From Robertmurraya korlensis NBRC 107688 (GTDB taxonomy: Bacteria > Bacillota > Bacilli > Bacillales > Cytobacillaceae), in contig NZ_BCVH01000001.1 in the NCBI RefSeq assembly GCF_001591645.1, positions 620,001 through 684,000 on the forward strand: DNA of 64,000 bases, written 5' to 3'. Shown in pieces: positions 1 to 8,393 of this stretch (positions are counted from its first letter, which is position 1; every line of letters starts with the position of its first letter). The notes under the pieces are model-generated. The model searched no databases. It saw only the letters and a program-made list of their open reading frames with translations, and was not told the origin of the DNA. The position numbers and the translations under genes were made by a program.

Positions 1-830
1 CTGCTCCTCAGGATATTATTGATTCGATTTCAAGTGGAGTAGTTGATGTTGCAGTAATTAACCCATCACAGCAATCAGGTAGGCTACCATTGAGTTCTGT
101 AGCATCTAATCCTGCTCTGTTTTCAGACTCATGGGTTGCTATTAAGACACTGAATGAACTGCATGAGACTTTTCCAGAGATTCAAGCTGAGTGGGATAAC
201 GCTGGAGTAGTAAGTATTGGAACTTATGCAACACCTCCAATGAACGTCATGTCAACTAAACCCATTTCTAGTTTTGATGATTTAAAAGGGCAACGAATCC
301 TTACCTCTTCACGTCCAATAGCTACGGTGATAGATGAACTAGGAGCAACTCCTGTTGGATTGTCTTTCAATGAAGCATACGAAGCAGTCTCTAAAGGTAC
401 GGTCGATGGTGCTGTTATGAGTGTGCAAGCGGGGTTAGCATTTGGAGTTCATGAGGTAGTAGACTCAGTTTGGACCTTGCCTATAAGTGGAGGACCAGGG
501 TTTTATGGGATGAACAAAAGTATCTGGGATGAACTACCAAAGGATATTCAAGAAATAATTCTAGAAGTTAAAAATGAGTTTCAACCTGAATCCTTCTATC
601 AAATTTACCAAGTAGAAGATGGAGTGAAAGCTTTGAAAGCGTTTACAAGCGAAGGCGTATCAATTAATGAACCTAGTGATGCCGACATTGAGTTCATTAT
701 GGATGGTGCTGCATCAAAAGTATGGAATGATTGGGTGGAAGAAATGAAAGAGCTAGGGTTACCTGGACAAGAAGTTCTGGATGCTTTTATAAAGGCTGCA
801 GAAAAATATGAAACTGAAAAAACCCATTAA
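1..830 (+). CDS. TRAP transporter substrate-binding protein, DctP family (5' end outside window)
   Basis: Extracytoplasmic solute-binding component of a tripartite ATP-independent transporter. The reading frame is open from base 3 to the stop at 830, so about 276 C-terminal residues are present and the start and signal peptide lie upstream of the window. The TTG at 90 is internal to the frame and is not a start. Family features include a segment resembling the usual 'I..G.vD' region near the left edge, 'KPISSFDDLKGQRI' and 'VSKGTVDGAV' with a following aromatic/glycine stretch. The small and large permease genes follow directly, which fixes the family. The substrate cannot be read from the sequence; carboxylates are usual for this family. 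Confidence 0.88.
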   Translation, partial: APQDIIDSISSGVVDVAVINPSQQSGRLPLSSVASNPALFSDSWVAIKTLNELHETFPEIQAEWDNAGVVSIGTYATPPMNVMSTKPISSFDDLKGQRILTSSRPIATVIDELGATPVGLSFNEAYEAVSKGTVDGAVMSVQAGLAFGVHEVVDSVWTLPISGGPGFYGMNKSIWDELPKDIQEIILEVKNEFQPESFYQIYQVEDGVKALKAFTSEGVSINEPSDADIEFIMDGAASKVWNDWVEEMKELGLPGQEVLDAFIKAAEKYETEKTH

Positions 831-899
831 GTAAAAAAGAATGGGCAGTCATCATCAAGGGTATGGAGATGTACCCTTGATGATAGATGGGAGGCCGGT

Positions 900-1460
900 A
901 TGAATCTTTTATTGGAAAAAATAGAAGAGAAATTTAGCAAAGTAGAATTTTTCTTATTAATGATTGCTGGTGTTACCGTTATATTTGCCATGTTTTTAGT
1001 AACGGTCGATGTTATCATGAGGAATTTCTTTAACAAGCCAATTGCTGGTGTTATTGAAATCATGAATATAGCGTTAATTATAATAGTCTCTCTTGGATTT
1101 TCATATGTTCAGGGGAAGAAGGAAAATATCATAATCGAAATTTTTACAAACAGGCTACCGAGATTTTATAGGAATATATTTGATTTATTAGGGTTTTTAA
1201 TAGGGTTGCTTGTCATGTCTGTTATTACATGGAAATGTGGATCAAATGTTCTTACATCCTTTACTGTTCATGAGCACACAATGGGGTTAATCAAAATTCC
1301 CTTATGGCCATCCAAAGCATTGCTTGCCATTGGAATGGCGGTATTAAGCATCAGGTTGTTACTGGACTCTTTATTAATGATTTTTATTCTAATCAATGAT
1401 AGGAAAGTTACTCATACCAAGTACAGAGAAGAAAACATTGTGAAAATTAAATCAATTTAA
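900..1460 (+). CDS. TRAP transporter small permease, DctQ family
   Basis: Small membrane subunit of the TRAP transporter, 186 aa. Four hydrophobic segments are visible (about residues 15-38, 48-68, 90-112 and 135-160), the usual DctQ topology. A short cytoplasmic lead contains acidic and lysine-rich residues. The ATG at 900 has a GGGAGG Shine-Dalgarno at 889-894. The gene sits 69 bp after the binding protein and 42 bp before the large permease, so the three probably form one transcript. DctQ subunits bridge the binding protein and DctM. The family diverges fast, so the call rests mainly on size, topology and position. Confidence 0.85.
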   Translation: MNLLLEKIEEKFSKVEFFLLMIAGVTVIFAMFLVTVDVIMRNFFNKPIAGVIEIMNIALIIIVSLGFSYVQGKKENIIIEIFTNRLPRFYRNIFDLLGFLIGLLVMSVITWKCGSNVLTSFTVHEHTMGLIKIPLWPSKALLAIGMAVLSIRLLLDSLLMIFILINDRKVTHTKYREENIVKIKSI

Positions 1461-1502
1461 TTACTTTTTTGGCAAAAAGTCTACTTACAAAGGAGTGAGG
1501 AA

Positions 1503-2807
1503 ATGGAGTTAAGCCCACAACTTATAGGAGTAATAGGTGTTTTACTTTTATTCTTATTAATGTTTGTAAGAATTCCGGTTGCATTCACAATGGTTTTTAT
1601 TGGGTTTTTCGGCTTCTGGTTAGTAAGTGGGTTAAAACCCAGTTTAACTATAATGGGCTCAACATACTATCAAGAGCTTGGGAAATCTAGTTTTACTGCT
1701 GTTCCCTTATTTGTATTTATGGGGTACTTAACTTATTACACAGGAATCGTTACTAAGTTGTTTGACACATCTAGTAAATGGATTGGTCATTTCTCTGGAG
1801 GATTAGTACAAGCGACCATACTGGGAGGGGCTGGCTTTGGAGCGATTTCTGGTTCAGGAACTGCATCAACGGCTACCTTGGCACGTATAGCCATTCCGGA
1901 AATGATCAAATCAGGTGTTGATAAAAGGTTAGCATATGGCACTGTGGCTTCGGTCGGGCCTTTAGCTTCACTGATTCCCCCGAGTGTGTTAATGATTGTG
2001 GTCGCCATTGCAACAGAACAATCAATTGGAAAAATGTTAATGGGGGGATTGCTACCTGGGCTATTAGCTGCCTTTGTTTATATGGTTCTAGTATTTATTT
2101 TAGTTAAACGAAACCCTGCTATTTCAAAGCCAATCTCGAAGGCGTCCTGGAAAGAAAGGATTATATGCTTGAAGCAAATTGGTAGCTTCATCCTCTTGGT
2201 CTTTTTCATTGTTGTAGGACTATACACTGGAAAGTTCACTCCTACCGAGGCTGGAGCCATTGGTGCGTTCGTGGTTTTTATTATGTTTTTAATAAAACAC
2301 AAATTAAATTTCGTAATGCTAAAAGATGCTTTGATACAAACGATTAAAACAACTAGTATCATTTTCCTTGTCATTGCAAGCTCATTTATTTTCAGTTATT
2401 TCTTAACGGTAACAAGAATACCTGCCATATTATCTGACTTTTTAGTAACCCTTCCAGTCCCACCCATTATCACCTTAATAGCTGTAGTAATCATGTACTT
2501 GATAATTGGGATGTTTATGGACATGATTGCAGCCATGTTTATAACCATGCCTATCATTTTTCCAGCTATTGTAACCTTAGGCTTTGACCCAATATGGTTT
2601 GCTGTAATGGTTGTATTTCTAGCAGAGGTTTCTCTTGTTACGCCTCCTTTTGGCTTAAGCTTATTCATCATAAAAGGAGCAATGCCTGATAGTGATTTAC
2701 GAGATATATACACAGGCAGTTATCCTTTTATACTAGCTGATTTGGTTATTATTACTCTATTAATTTTATTTCCTCAGATTGTTACATTATTACCATCCTT
2801 AATGTAA
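1503..2807 (+). CDS. TRAP transporter large permease, DctM family
   Basis: Ion-coupled transport subunit of the TRAP system, 434 aa, normal length for DctM. It is hydrophobic throughout, with about 11-12 membrane spans. DctM family stretches include 'FGAISGSGTASTATLARIAIPEM', 'IPPSVLMIVVAIATEQSIGKM' and 'FTPTEAGAIGAF' (about residue 240), plus the C-terminal 'EVSLVTPPFGLSLFIIKG'. AAGGAGTGAGG lies just upstream of the ATG. It completes the transporter with the two preceding genes. The next gene starts 66 bp later on the same strand, so the TPP enzyme and hydrolase downstream may act on the imported compound. Confidence 0.92.
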   Translation: MELSPQLIGVIGVLLLFLLMFVRIPVAFTMVFIGFFGFWLVSGLKPSLTIMGSTYYQELGKSSFTAVPLFVFMGYLTYYTGIVTKLFDTSSKWIGHFSGGLVQATILGGAGFGAISGSGTASTATLARIAIPEMIKSGVDKRLAYGTVASVGPLASLIPPSVLMIVVAIATEQSIGKMLMGGLLPGLLAAFVYMVLVFILVKRNPAISKPISKASWKERIICLKQIGSFILLVFFIVVGLYTGKFTPTEAGAIGAFVVFIMFLIKHKLNFVMLKDALIQTIKTTSIIFLVIASSFIFSYFLTVTRIPAILSDFLVTLPVPPIITLIAVVIMYLIIGMFMDMIAAMFITMPIIFPAIVTLGFDPIWFAVMVVFLAEVSLVTPPFGLSLFIIKGAMPDSDLRDIYTGSYPFILADLVIITLLILFPQIVTLLPSLM

Positions 2808-2873
2808 GTACGCTTTTAGTGAATGAATTTCAAAAAACTAGTTTTTACATTATGAAAAGATAGGAGAAATAAA

Positions 2874-4592
2874 ATGAAAATGACCGGTGGAGAAATATTA
2901 TTACGTTCTTTAAAAGTTGAAAACGTTCCTTTCGTTTTTGGGATCGTCGGCGGAAGGTTTATGTCCTTTTTGAGACAAGTAGCGTTAGAACCAACAATGG
3001 AGTATATCGGGACACGTCATGAAGCATCTGCTGCTCATATGGCGGCTGCTGTTTTTCATTCTACTGGGAAAATGGGAATTTGTTTGGGAGAAATGGGTCC
3101 AGGGTCAGTGAATTTAGTTCCCGGAGTTCAAAGTGCCTATAACAATAATATCCCCATGCTGGTCATGACTTCAAATAATCCAAACAGGAGTTCATATCCT
3201 TTTCATGGAATGTTTATGGATTTTGATGCTGAAAATTTATTTAAACCTATTACAAAATGGAATGCTGTCGTAAGAGACGGAAAAAGAATCCCCGAGTTAG
3301 TACAATGGGCGTTTCGAGAGGCACTTTCGGGTAAGCCAGGGCCTGTACATTTAGATTTTTCAGCAGATGCTTTATCACATACTGTAGAGGTGGATGAAAG
3401 TATTTTTGATGTTGAACCTCAGCAATATCGTGTAATTGAAAGACCCCGTTCTAGTGTGAAAACAATAACACAAGCTGTAGATATTTTGATGAAAGCTGAA
3501 AGACCGCTATTGTTAGCAGGTGGTGGTGTGGTAGCCTCCCAAGCAAAGGAGGAATTTAGAAAACTGGCAAAATTTATAAATGCACCGGCAACAGCAACTC
3601 AAATGGGAACGGGAGTGGTTTCTACCACAGACCCTAATTATATAGGGCAGGGAGGAATCATTGGGGGAGACGCAATTACTCGTGCATTACAGGAGTCAGA
3701 TGTTATTCTCGCTGTAGGTTGTCGTTTTTCTTCATGGCTTTGGGGGAAAAACGGTCCGCTTAGCCCTGGAGGCCCCTTGCAGAAAGTCATTCATATCGAT
3801 ATCGATCCTTCTATAATTGGAAAATTAACTCGAGTAGAAGTTGGGATACATGGTGATGCAAAGGCAGTATTAAGGGATATTCTTGATTTATTATCCATGA
3901 AAAATGTAGAAGCAGATGATCGTGAGTGGACAAAATCATTGGTTGAGACGTATCGTACGTATCGCGAACAGCTTAGCCAGTTACTTTTTGATGATCACCC
4001 TGTTTTGCATCCCGCGATATTAGCAAAGGAAATTGGAGAGTTTTTACCAGATCAATCACTTGTCGTTTTTGATGGGGGACATACAACATTTTGGAGTAAT
4101 GATTTTACACCTATTCTTGAACCAAGGACAAGATTTCATGAACCTGGTAATTCCCAGTTAGGATATGGAACTCCATATGCACATGCAATTAAATTACTAT
4201 ATCCAGACCGCCCAGTGTTTAGTATTACAGGGGATGGGTCGTTTGGATTTTCATTACAAGAACTAGACACCGCCAGACGTTATGGCATACAAGTTATTCA
4301 TATCATTCATAATAATTCTGCTTGGGGAATCCAACAAAGTAGTCAACGAAATATGTATAACTACTCTTATGGAGTGGATCTTTCTGAGACAAATTACGCG
4401 AATATTGCAAGAGGGTTTGGCTGTTACGGGGAGAGAGTTTCGCACGTAGATGAGATTAAACCAGCAATTAAAAGGGCGCTTGCATCAGGATTACCCGCTG
4501 TTATTGATGTAGAAGTTCGTTTTGAGCCACATCCAGCTAAAAAATATATAGGGGCAATGAGTTCAGCGGGTCTAAAAACAACGATAAAATAA
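2874..4592 (+). CDS. Thiamine-diphosphate-dependent enzyme, acetolactate synthase/decarboxylase superfamily
   Basis: 572 aa protein with the three-domain layout of the acetolactate synthase/benzoylformate decarboxylase superfamily. The N-terminal Pyr domain has the cofactor-activating glutamate in 'TRHEASAAHMA' (E50), the middle domain starts near residue 195, and the C-terminal PP domain carries the Mg-TPP motif 'GDGSFGF' followed by 'HNNSAWG'. It is well diverged from housekeeping IlvB, and no IlvN-like regulatory subunit is adjacent. The neighbours are a TRAP transporter upstream and an MBL hydrolase downstream, so a catabolic lyase or decarboxylase on an imported acid is plausible. The substrate is unknown. 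Confidence 0.85.
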   Translation: MKMTGGEILLRSLKVENVPFVFGIVGGRFMSFLRQVALEPTMEYIGTRHEASAAHMAAAVFHSTGKMGICLGEMGPGSVNLVPGVQSAYNNNIPMLVMTSNNPNRSSYPFHGMFMDFDAENLFKPITKWNAVVRDGKRIPELVQWAFREALSGKPGPVHLDFSADALSHTVEVDESIFDVEPQQYRVIERPRSSVKTITQAVDILMKAERPLLLAGGGVVASQAKEEFRKLAKFINAPATATQMGTGVVSTTDPNYIGQGGIIGGDAITRALQESDVILAVGCRFSSWLWGKNGPLSPGGPLQKVIHIDIDPSIIGKLTRVEVGIHGDAKAVLRDILDLLSMKNVEADDREWTKSLVETYRTYREQLSQLLFDDHPVLHPAILAKEIGEFLPDQSLVVFDGGHTTFWSNDFTPILEPRTRFHEPGNSQLGYGTPYAHAIKLLYPDRPVFSITGDGSFGFSLQELDTARRYGIQVIHIIHNNSAWGIQQSSQRNMYNYSYGVDLSETNYANIARGFGCYGERVSHVDEIKPAIKRALASGLPAVIDVEVRFEPHPAKKYIGAMSSAGLKTTIK

Positions 4593-4622
4593 ATCAAATA
4601 TCACAGTGAAAGGAGAAACGTG

Positions 4623-5303
4623 ATGAAAAGTAATATAGCTACCCTTCATTTACCTATGAATTCAAATGGAGAACAAAAAATCATTCATCCAACCCTGATT
4701 TGGGATGATGAAGAGGTGATTTTAATAGACACAGGTGTTCCAGGGCAACTAGATGTCATTCGTACCGAGATGGAAAGGCTTGCTATCCCTTTTTCAAGAT
4801 TGACTAAGATTATTCTTACACATCATGATTTTGATCATATTGGCACTTTACCTGAAATTCTTATGAAATCTGAACAAAAAATATCAGTTTTAGCACACCA
4901 GTTGGCAAAGCCCTATATCGAAGGGGAAAAACGGTTATTAAAACTAAAAGACGACTCCAATTTTGTTCCCCCAATGGCAAAGGTTGATCAGGTAGTGGAA
5001 GATGATGAGGTATTACCTGAATGTGGAGGGATTAAGGTTATATTTACGCCAGGGCATACACCTGACCACATTAGTTTGTATCATATCGAAAGTAAAACCT
5101 TAATTGCAGGGGATGCAACCATCGCCGTTAATGGGGAATTACTAGGACCGAATCCCCATTACACACTTGACATGAATGAGGCCAACAATAGTATTGGTAG
5201 GCTGTTAGATTATGAAGTCGAACAAATAATCTGTTATCATGGTGGAATTTGCAAAGGATCTGAAATAAAAAGACTTGAAGAAATTTACTATACGAATAAA
5301 TGA
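4623..5303 (+). CDS. Metallo-beta-lactamase-fold hydrolase
   Basis: 226 aa MBL-fold protein. The metal motif is 'THHDFDHIG', an H-x-D-x-D-H variant of the usual H-x-H-x-D-H. It is followed by the downstream metal ligands 'TPGHTPDH' and 'AGDATIAV', and a terminal 'YHGG'. AAAGGAG precedes a GTG at 4620 and an ATG at 4623; the ATG has better spacing and is used here. The gene follows the TPP enzyme by 30 bp in the same operon. MBL proteins of this size include thioesterases, lactonases and glyoxalase II types, so a hydrolytic step on the TPP enzyme product is possible but not shown. Confidence 0.85.
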   Translation: MKSNIATLHLPMNSNGEQKIIHPTLIWDDEEVILIDTGVPGQLDVIRTEMERLAIPFSRLTKIILTHHDFDHIGTLPEILMKSEQKISVLAHQLAKPYIEGEKRLLKLKDDSNFVPPMAKVDQVVEDDEVLPECGGIKVIFTPGHTPDHISLYHIESKTLIAGDATIAVNGELLGPNPHYTLDMNEANNSIGRLLDYEVEQIICYHGGICKGSEIKRLEEIYYTNK

Positions 5304-5437
5304 GAATAGCTACAAAGTGGCTGGTATGTTTTTCTTGAAATAGGATGGTTATTAATAATAAATTTTATGTTATTATTCGAATAGAAACCAATAGCATTGA
5401 AAATTGTTATTTGTAAACACCTACGGAGATGATAAGC

Positions 5438-5884
5438 ATGGTCTGGACTATTTTGTTTTTAATTCTTATAAGTCTAGTAAAAGTATTACCAACCGTTCTT
5501 CCACTAGGAGCGGTTGAATGGATTATGAGCAAGTTTGCAACTCATGCGAAGCTTGATGATCAAAAGGTTGAAGTAACTATAGATAACCATTCTTTAGATC
5601 ATGAAGAGAAGATGGTATTTATTAAGTACTTTAATGAAGCGATCTTTATGGAAAAATATTATATTTATCCAGGAACTGAACACTCATTTTTACCACCAGA
5701 AAAGAATGGAAAACACATCATTATTGACGCGGAAATGGGGAACATCGAAGTAAGACTATATCTATTTAATGAGAGAAATTCAATCGATGTAATCAAACAG
5801 TTCAAGAAAAAGGTAATAGCGTATAATATCCATTCAGAAAATTTACAAGAGTACTTTATATCAAAAGGTGAGAGAGTAATTTAA
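5438..5884 (+). CDS. YfmQ-like protein of unknown function
   Basis: About 148 aa. It opens with one hydrophobic segment ('TILFLILISLVKVLPTVLPL') and continues as a soluble, charged domain containing 'EHSFLPPEKNGKHIIIDAEMG'. This resembles the Bacillus YfmQ family, whose function is not known. An in-frame ATG at 5429 abuts the CGGAG ribosome site (5424-5428) and is too close to it. The ATG at 5438 is correctly spaced, so I start there. The gene is monocistronic and is followed after about 120 bp by a terminator. Confidence 0.65.
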   Translation: MVWTILFLILISLVKVLPTVLPLGAVEWIMSKFATHAKLDDQKVEVTIDNHSLDHEEKMVFIKYFNEAIFMEKYYIYPGTEHSFLPPEKNGKHIIIDAEMGNIEVRLYLFNERNSIDVIKQFKKKVIAYNIHSENLQEYFISKGERVI

Positions 5885-6002
5885 TCTCAAACAAAAACAC
5901 CAATGTAGGTGCCTGATTCTTCAAGCAGATGATTTGCCTATCATTAATTGCCCTTGGAGATATATATGGTGGAAAACGTAAATCTTATAACAACTAATAC
6001 TG

Positions 6003-6031
6003 AACTACCAAAGATTTTTTGGTAGTTTTTC
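6003..6031 (+). terminator. Rho-independent terminator after the YfmQ-like gene
   Basis: An 8-bp perfect stem (AACTACCA at 6003-6010, TGGTAGTT at 6020-6027) is followed by a T run. It closes the preceding transcript just before the marR promoter. Confidence 0.75.
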
Positions 6032-6039
6032 TATTTCAC

Positions 6040-6092
6040 TTGACAGTAGAGGTGGAATAGGAGTAATTTATCTAATAGGGTTAGATAAATTA
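6040..6092 (+). promoter_or_regulatory. marR promoter region with 12-bp palindromic operator
   Basis: A consensus-like -35 TTGACA lies at 6040-6045. Just downstream is a perfect inverted repeat: a 12-base arm at 6064-6075 (TAATTTATCTAA), spacer TAGGG, and the complementary arm at 6081-6092. It sits between the -35 box and the ribosome site of the MarR gene, where binding would block transcription. The core ATCTAA-N5-TTAGAT recurs at 6580-6596, which supports a real operator. Assignment to the adjacent MarR protein is inference. Confidence 0.75.
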
Positions 6093-6106
6093 GAAGGGAG
6101 CTTATA

Positions 6107-6532
6107 ATGGATTATAGAGAGTTGGCGGAAGAGCTGTTACGTAATATGACAAGAACAGCAAAGATGCCATTTCAGAAAAAAGTGGAAGATATCTCACATG
6201 GAGAAAAGAAAATATTAGGGTTCCTAACGTTTGCAAAGAGCAGTGCTACTTCAGGTGAACTGAGTGAGGTACTATATCTAACAACTCCTCGAGTGGCCTC
6301 GGCACTCAAGAGCTTATCCAAAAAAGGGTTTATTGAACGAAGCAGAGATGCTAATGATAAACGCGTTGTCATTGTTACCATTACCGAAAAGGGAATTCGC
6401 TTTATGGAAGAGGAACGCAAAGAGGCGTTATCGATGATAGAGCAAACCCTTGAAAAGCTTGGAGAACATGATGCACAAGAATTTGTTCGTATCTTGAAAA
6501 GAGTAACCGACATTACAATAGAAAATGAGTAA
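6107..6532 (+). CDS. MarR-family transcriptional regulator
   Basis: 141 aa winged-helix regulator. The recognition region is 'ATSGELSEVLYLTTPRVASALKSL', followed by 'GFIERSRDANDKRVVIVTITEKG', the MarR wing with its conserved D-x-R. AGAAGGGAG precedes the ATG. The gene is immediately downstream of a perfect palindrome and upstream of two ABC exporter genes that carry a second copy of the operator core. It therefore most likely represses its own gene and the exporter, and is released by a transported toxic ligand. The ligand is unknown. Confidence 0.9.
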   Translation: MDYRELAEELLRNMTRTAKMPFQKKVEDISHGEKKILGFLTFAKSSATSGELSEVLYLTTPRVASALKSLSKKGFIERSRDANDKRVVIVTITEKGIRFMEEERKEALSMIEQTLEKLGEHDAQEFVRILKRVTDITIENE

Positions 6533-6579
6533 TAATTAATGCAGGCACCCAATATAAGTCTGCTTTTAATTAGTAAAGT

Positions 6580-6596
6580 ATCTAACACTATTAGAT
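6580..6596 (+). promoter_or_regulatory. Second MarR-type operator upstream of the ABC exporter
   Basis: ATCTAA (6580-6585), spacer CACTA and TTAGAT (6591-6596) reproduce the core and 5-base spacer of the palindrome in front of marR. It lies 34 bp before the start of the first exporter gene, in the 97-bp gap after marR. Confidence 0.65.
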
Positions 6597-6629
6597 TTAT
6601 AGAAAAATGTATTGTTAGGGGGGAAATGA

Positions 6630-8393
6630 ATGATAAAAATATTTAAGCATCTTCAGGGGAAAGACTGGTTATTAATTATGTGCAGCTTGGTGTTCATTGT
6701 CGCACAGGTGTGGCTTGATTTAAAACTCCCTGACTATATGTATGAAATCACCATGCTCGTCCAGACAGAAGGTAGCAAAATGAGTGAGGTTTTCGTACAA
6801 GGTGGATATATGCTTCTTTGTGCAGTGGGTAGCATGATAGCTGCTATGATTACTGGCTTTTTTGCTGCAAAAGTTGCAGCCGGATTTTCTGTTCGTCTAC
6901 GTGGAATGGTATTTGAAAAGACGATGTCTTTCTCAATGGAAGAAATCAATGGTTTTTCCACCTCGAGTTTGATTACACGATCAACCAATGATATTACCCA
7001 AATTCAACTACTAATCGCAACCGGACTTCAAGTCTTAGTTAAAGCACCCATTTTAGCGGTTTGGGCAGTTCTTAAAATAATGGGGAAAAGCTGGCAATGG
7101 ACAGCTGCTACTGGTTTTGCCGTATTGTTTCTCATTGTCATGCTATCCGTCATTATTATAGTCGCTTTGCCAAAGTTTAAAGTGATTCAGAGCTTAACGG
7201 ACAATTTAAACCGAGTGACAAGAGAACACTTGTCTGGGATTCGGGTTGTTCATGCCTACAATGCTGGAAGCTATCAGGAAGAGAAATTTGACAAAGCGAA
7301 CAAAGATCTCACGAACACGAATTTATTTACAAGCCGAGTCATGGCGATATTGATGCCGACAATGGGACTCATCATGTCTGGCCTCGGCCTAGTTATTTAT
7401 TGGATAGGCGCATTTTTAATCAACCAGGCCGCCGTACCTGATCGATTATCCTTGTTCTCAGACATGGTTGTATTCTCGTCATATGCGGTGCAGGTAATCA
7501 TGGCCTTTATGATGCTTTCGTTTGTGTTTATCATGCTTCCTCGTGCATCTGTGTCTGCCAAACGTATTAACGAAGTACTAAATACAAAGGCAAAAATTAT
7601 AGATGGAAACATGACGGATGGTAAGGAAGGTCTTTCTGGAGAAATTGAATTCCGTAATGTTAGCTTTAAATATCCAGACGCAAAAGATTATATCCTTCGT
7701 AACGTCAGCTTCTCAGCACATCAAGGAGAAACGGTGGCAATTATTGGGTCAACTGGTAGTGGGAAAACTTCATTAGTTAATCTGGTCCCTCGATTTTATG
7801 ATGCTACGGAGGGAGAAATAATCATTAACGGAGTGAACGTGAAGAATTATTCTCAGGAAGCATTACACGATAAGTTAGGGTATGTGTCTCAAAAAGCCGT
7901 TTTATTTAGGGGTACTGTGACTTCCAATGTAGCCTATGGTCACAATTCAAACAATGATTCAAACACAGCGAGTATTAAAAAAGCAATTGAAATTGCACAA
8001 GCAACAGAATTTGTTGAAAAAATGGAGAATCAGTACGTAGGTGAAATTGCTCAGGGCGGTACTAATATTTCTGGCGGACAGAAACAAAGATTGTCTATTG
8101 CACGTGCGATTTTCAAACAACCCGAAATTTATCTGTTCGATGATTCATTTTCAGCATTAGATTATAAGACAGATAGAATATTGCGTTCGTTACTCAAAAA
8201 AGAAATCAAAGATGCCACAACGATCATTGTTGCACAACGAATAGGGACCATTAAAGATGCAGACCGAATTGTTGTTTTAGACAATGGGGAAGTCGTCGGC
8301 ATGGGAACGCATCAAGAGCTTATGATCGATTGTGAGGTCTATCAAGAAATTGCTTATTCTCAATTGTCAAAGGAGGAGCTTGAAATTGGATAA
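6630..8393 (+). CDS. ABC exporter half-transporter, degenerate-site subunit
   Basis: 587 aa type IV ABC exporter half: six membrane spans in residues 15-310, then a nucleotide-binding domain with Walker A 'GSTGSGKTS', signature 'SGGQKQR' and Walker B 'IYLFDDSFSALD'. The residue after the Walker B aspartate is Asp instead of the catalytic Glu, and the H-loop reads 'IVAQRIGTI' with Gln in place of His. Both changes mark the non-hydrolytic side of heterodimeric exporters such as BmrCD, LmrCD or TM287/288. The ATG at 6630 follows a GGGGGG run. The next gene overlaps by 8 bp and encodes the partner. Confidence 0.93.
   Translation: MIKIFKHLQGKDWLLIMCSLVFIVAQVWLDLKLPDYMYEITMLVQTEGSKMSEVFVQGGYMLLCAVGSMIAAMITGFFAAKVAAGFSVRLRGMVFEKTMSFSMEEINGFSTSSLITRSTNDITQIQLLIATGLQVLVKAPILAVWAVLKIMGKSWQWTAATGFAVLFLIVMLSVIIIVALPKFKVIQSLTDNLNRVTREHLSGIRVVHAYNAGSYQEEKFDKANKDLTNTNLFTSRVMAILMPTMGLIMSGLGLVIYWIGAFLINQAAVPDRLSLFSDMVVFSSYAVQVIMAFMMLSFVFIMLPRASVSAKRINEVLNTKAKIIDGNMTDGKEGLSGEIEFRNVSFKYPDAKDYILRNVSFSAHQGETVAIIGSTGSGKTSLVNLVPRFYDATEGEIIINGVNVKNYSQEALHDKLGYVSQKAVLFRGTVTSNVAYGHNSNNDSNTASIKKAIEIAQATEFVEKMENQYVGEIAQGGTNISGGQKQRLSIARAIFKQPEIYLFDDSFSALDYKTDRILRSLLKKEIKDATTIIVAQRIGTIKDADRIVVLDNGEVVGMGTHQELMIDCEVYQEIAYSQLSKEELEIG

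Noticed and set aside
90-830. Full-length gene starting with TTG at 90
   Set aside because: The frame is open back to base 3 with DctP-like sequence; the gene is simply truncated by the window edge.
4263-4445. Minus-strand ORF within the TPP enzyme gene
   Set aside because: A shadow of a strongly supported coding frame, without a ribosome site or family features. The same reasoning applies to the other antisense frames inside iol, ger, ppk and ABC genes.
5891-6002. Short ORF (about 19 codons) near 5965 before the terminator
   Set aside because: It reads into the terminator stem and has only a weak ribosome site; judged to be chance.
8332-8385. Upstream ATG start of the second ABC exporter gene
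   Set aside because: It lies inside the first exporter gene without a ribosome site; AGGAGG at 8371-8376 places the start at TTG 8386.
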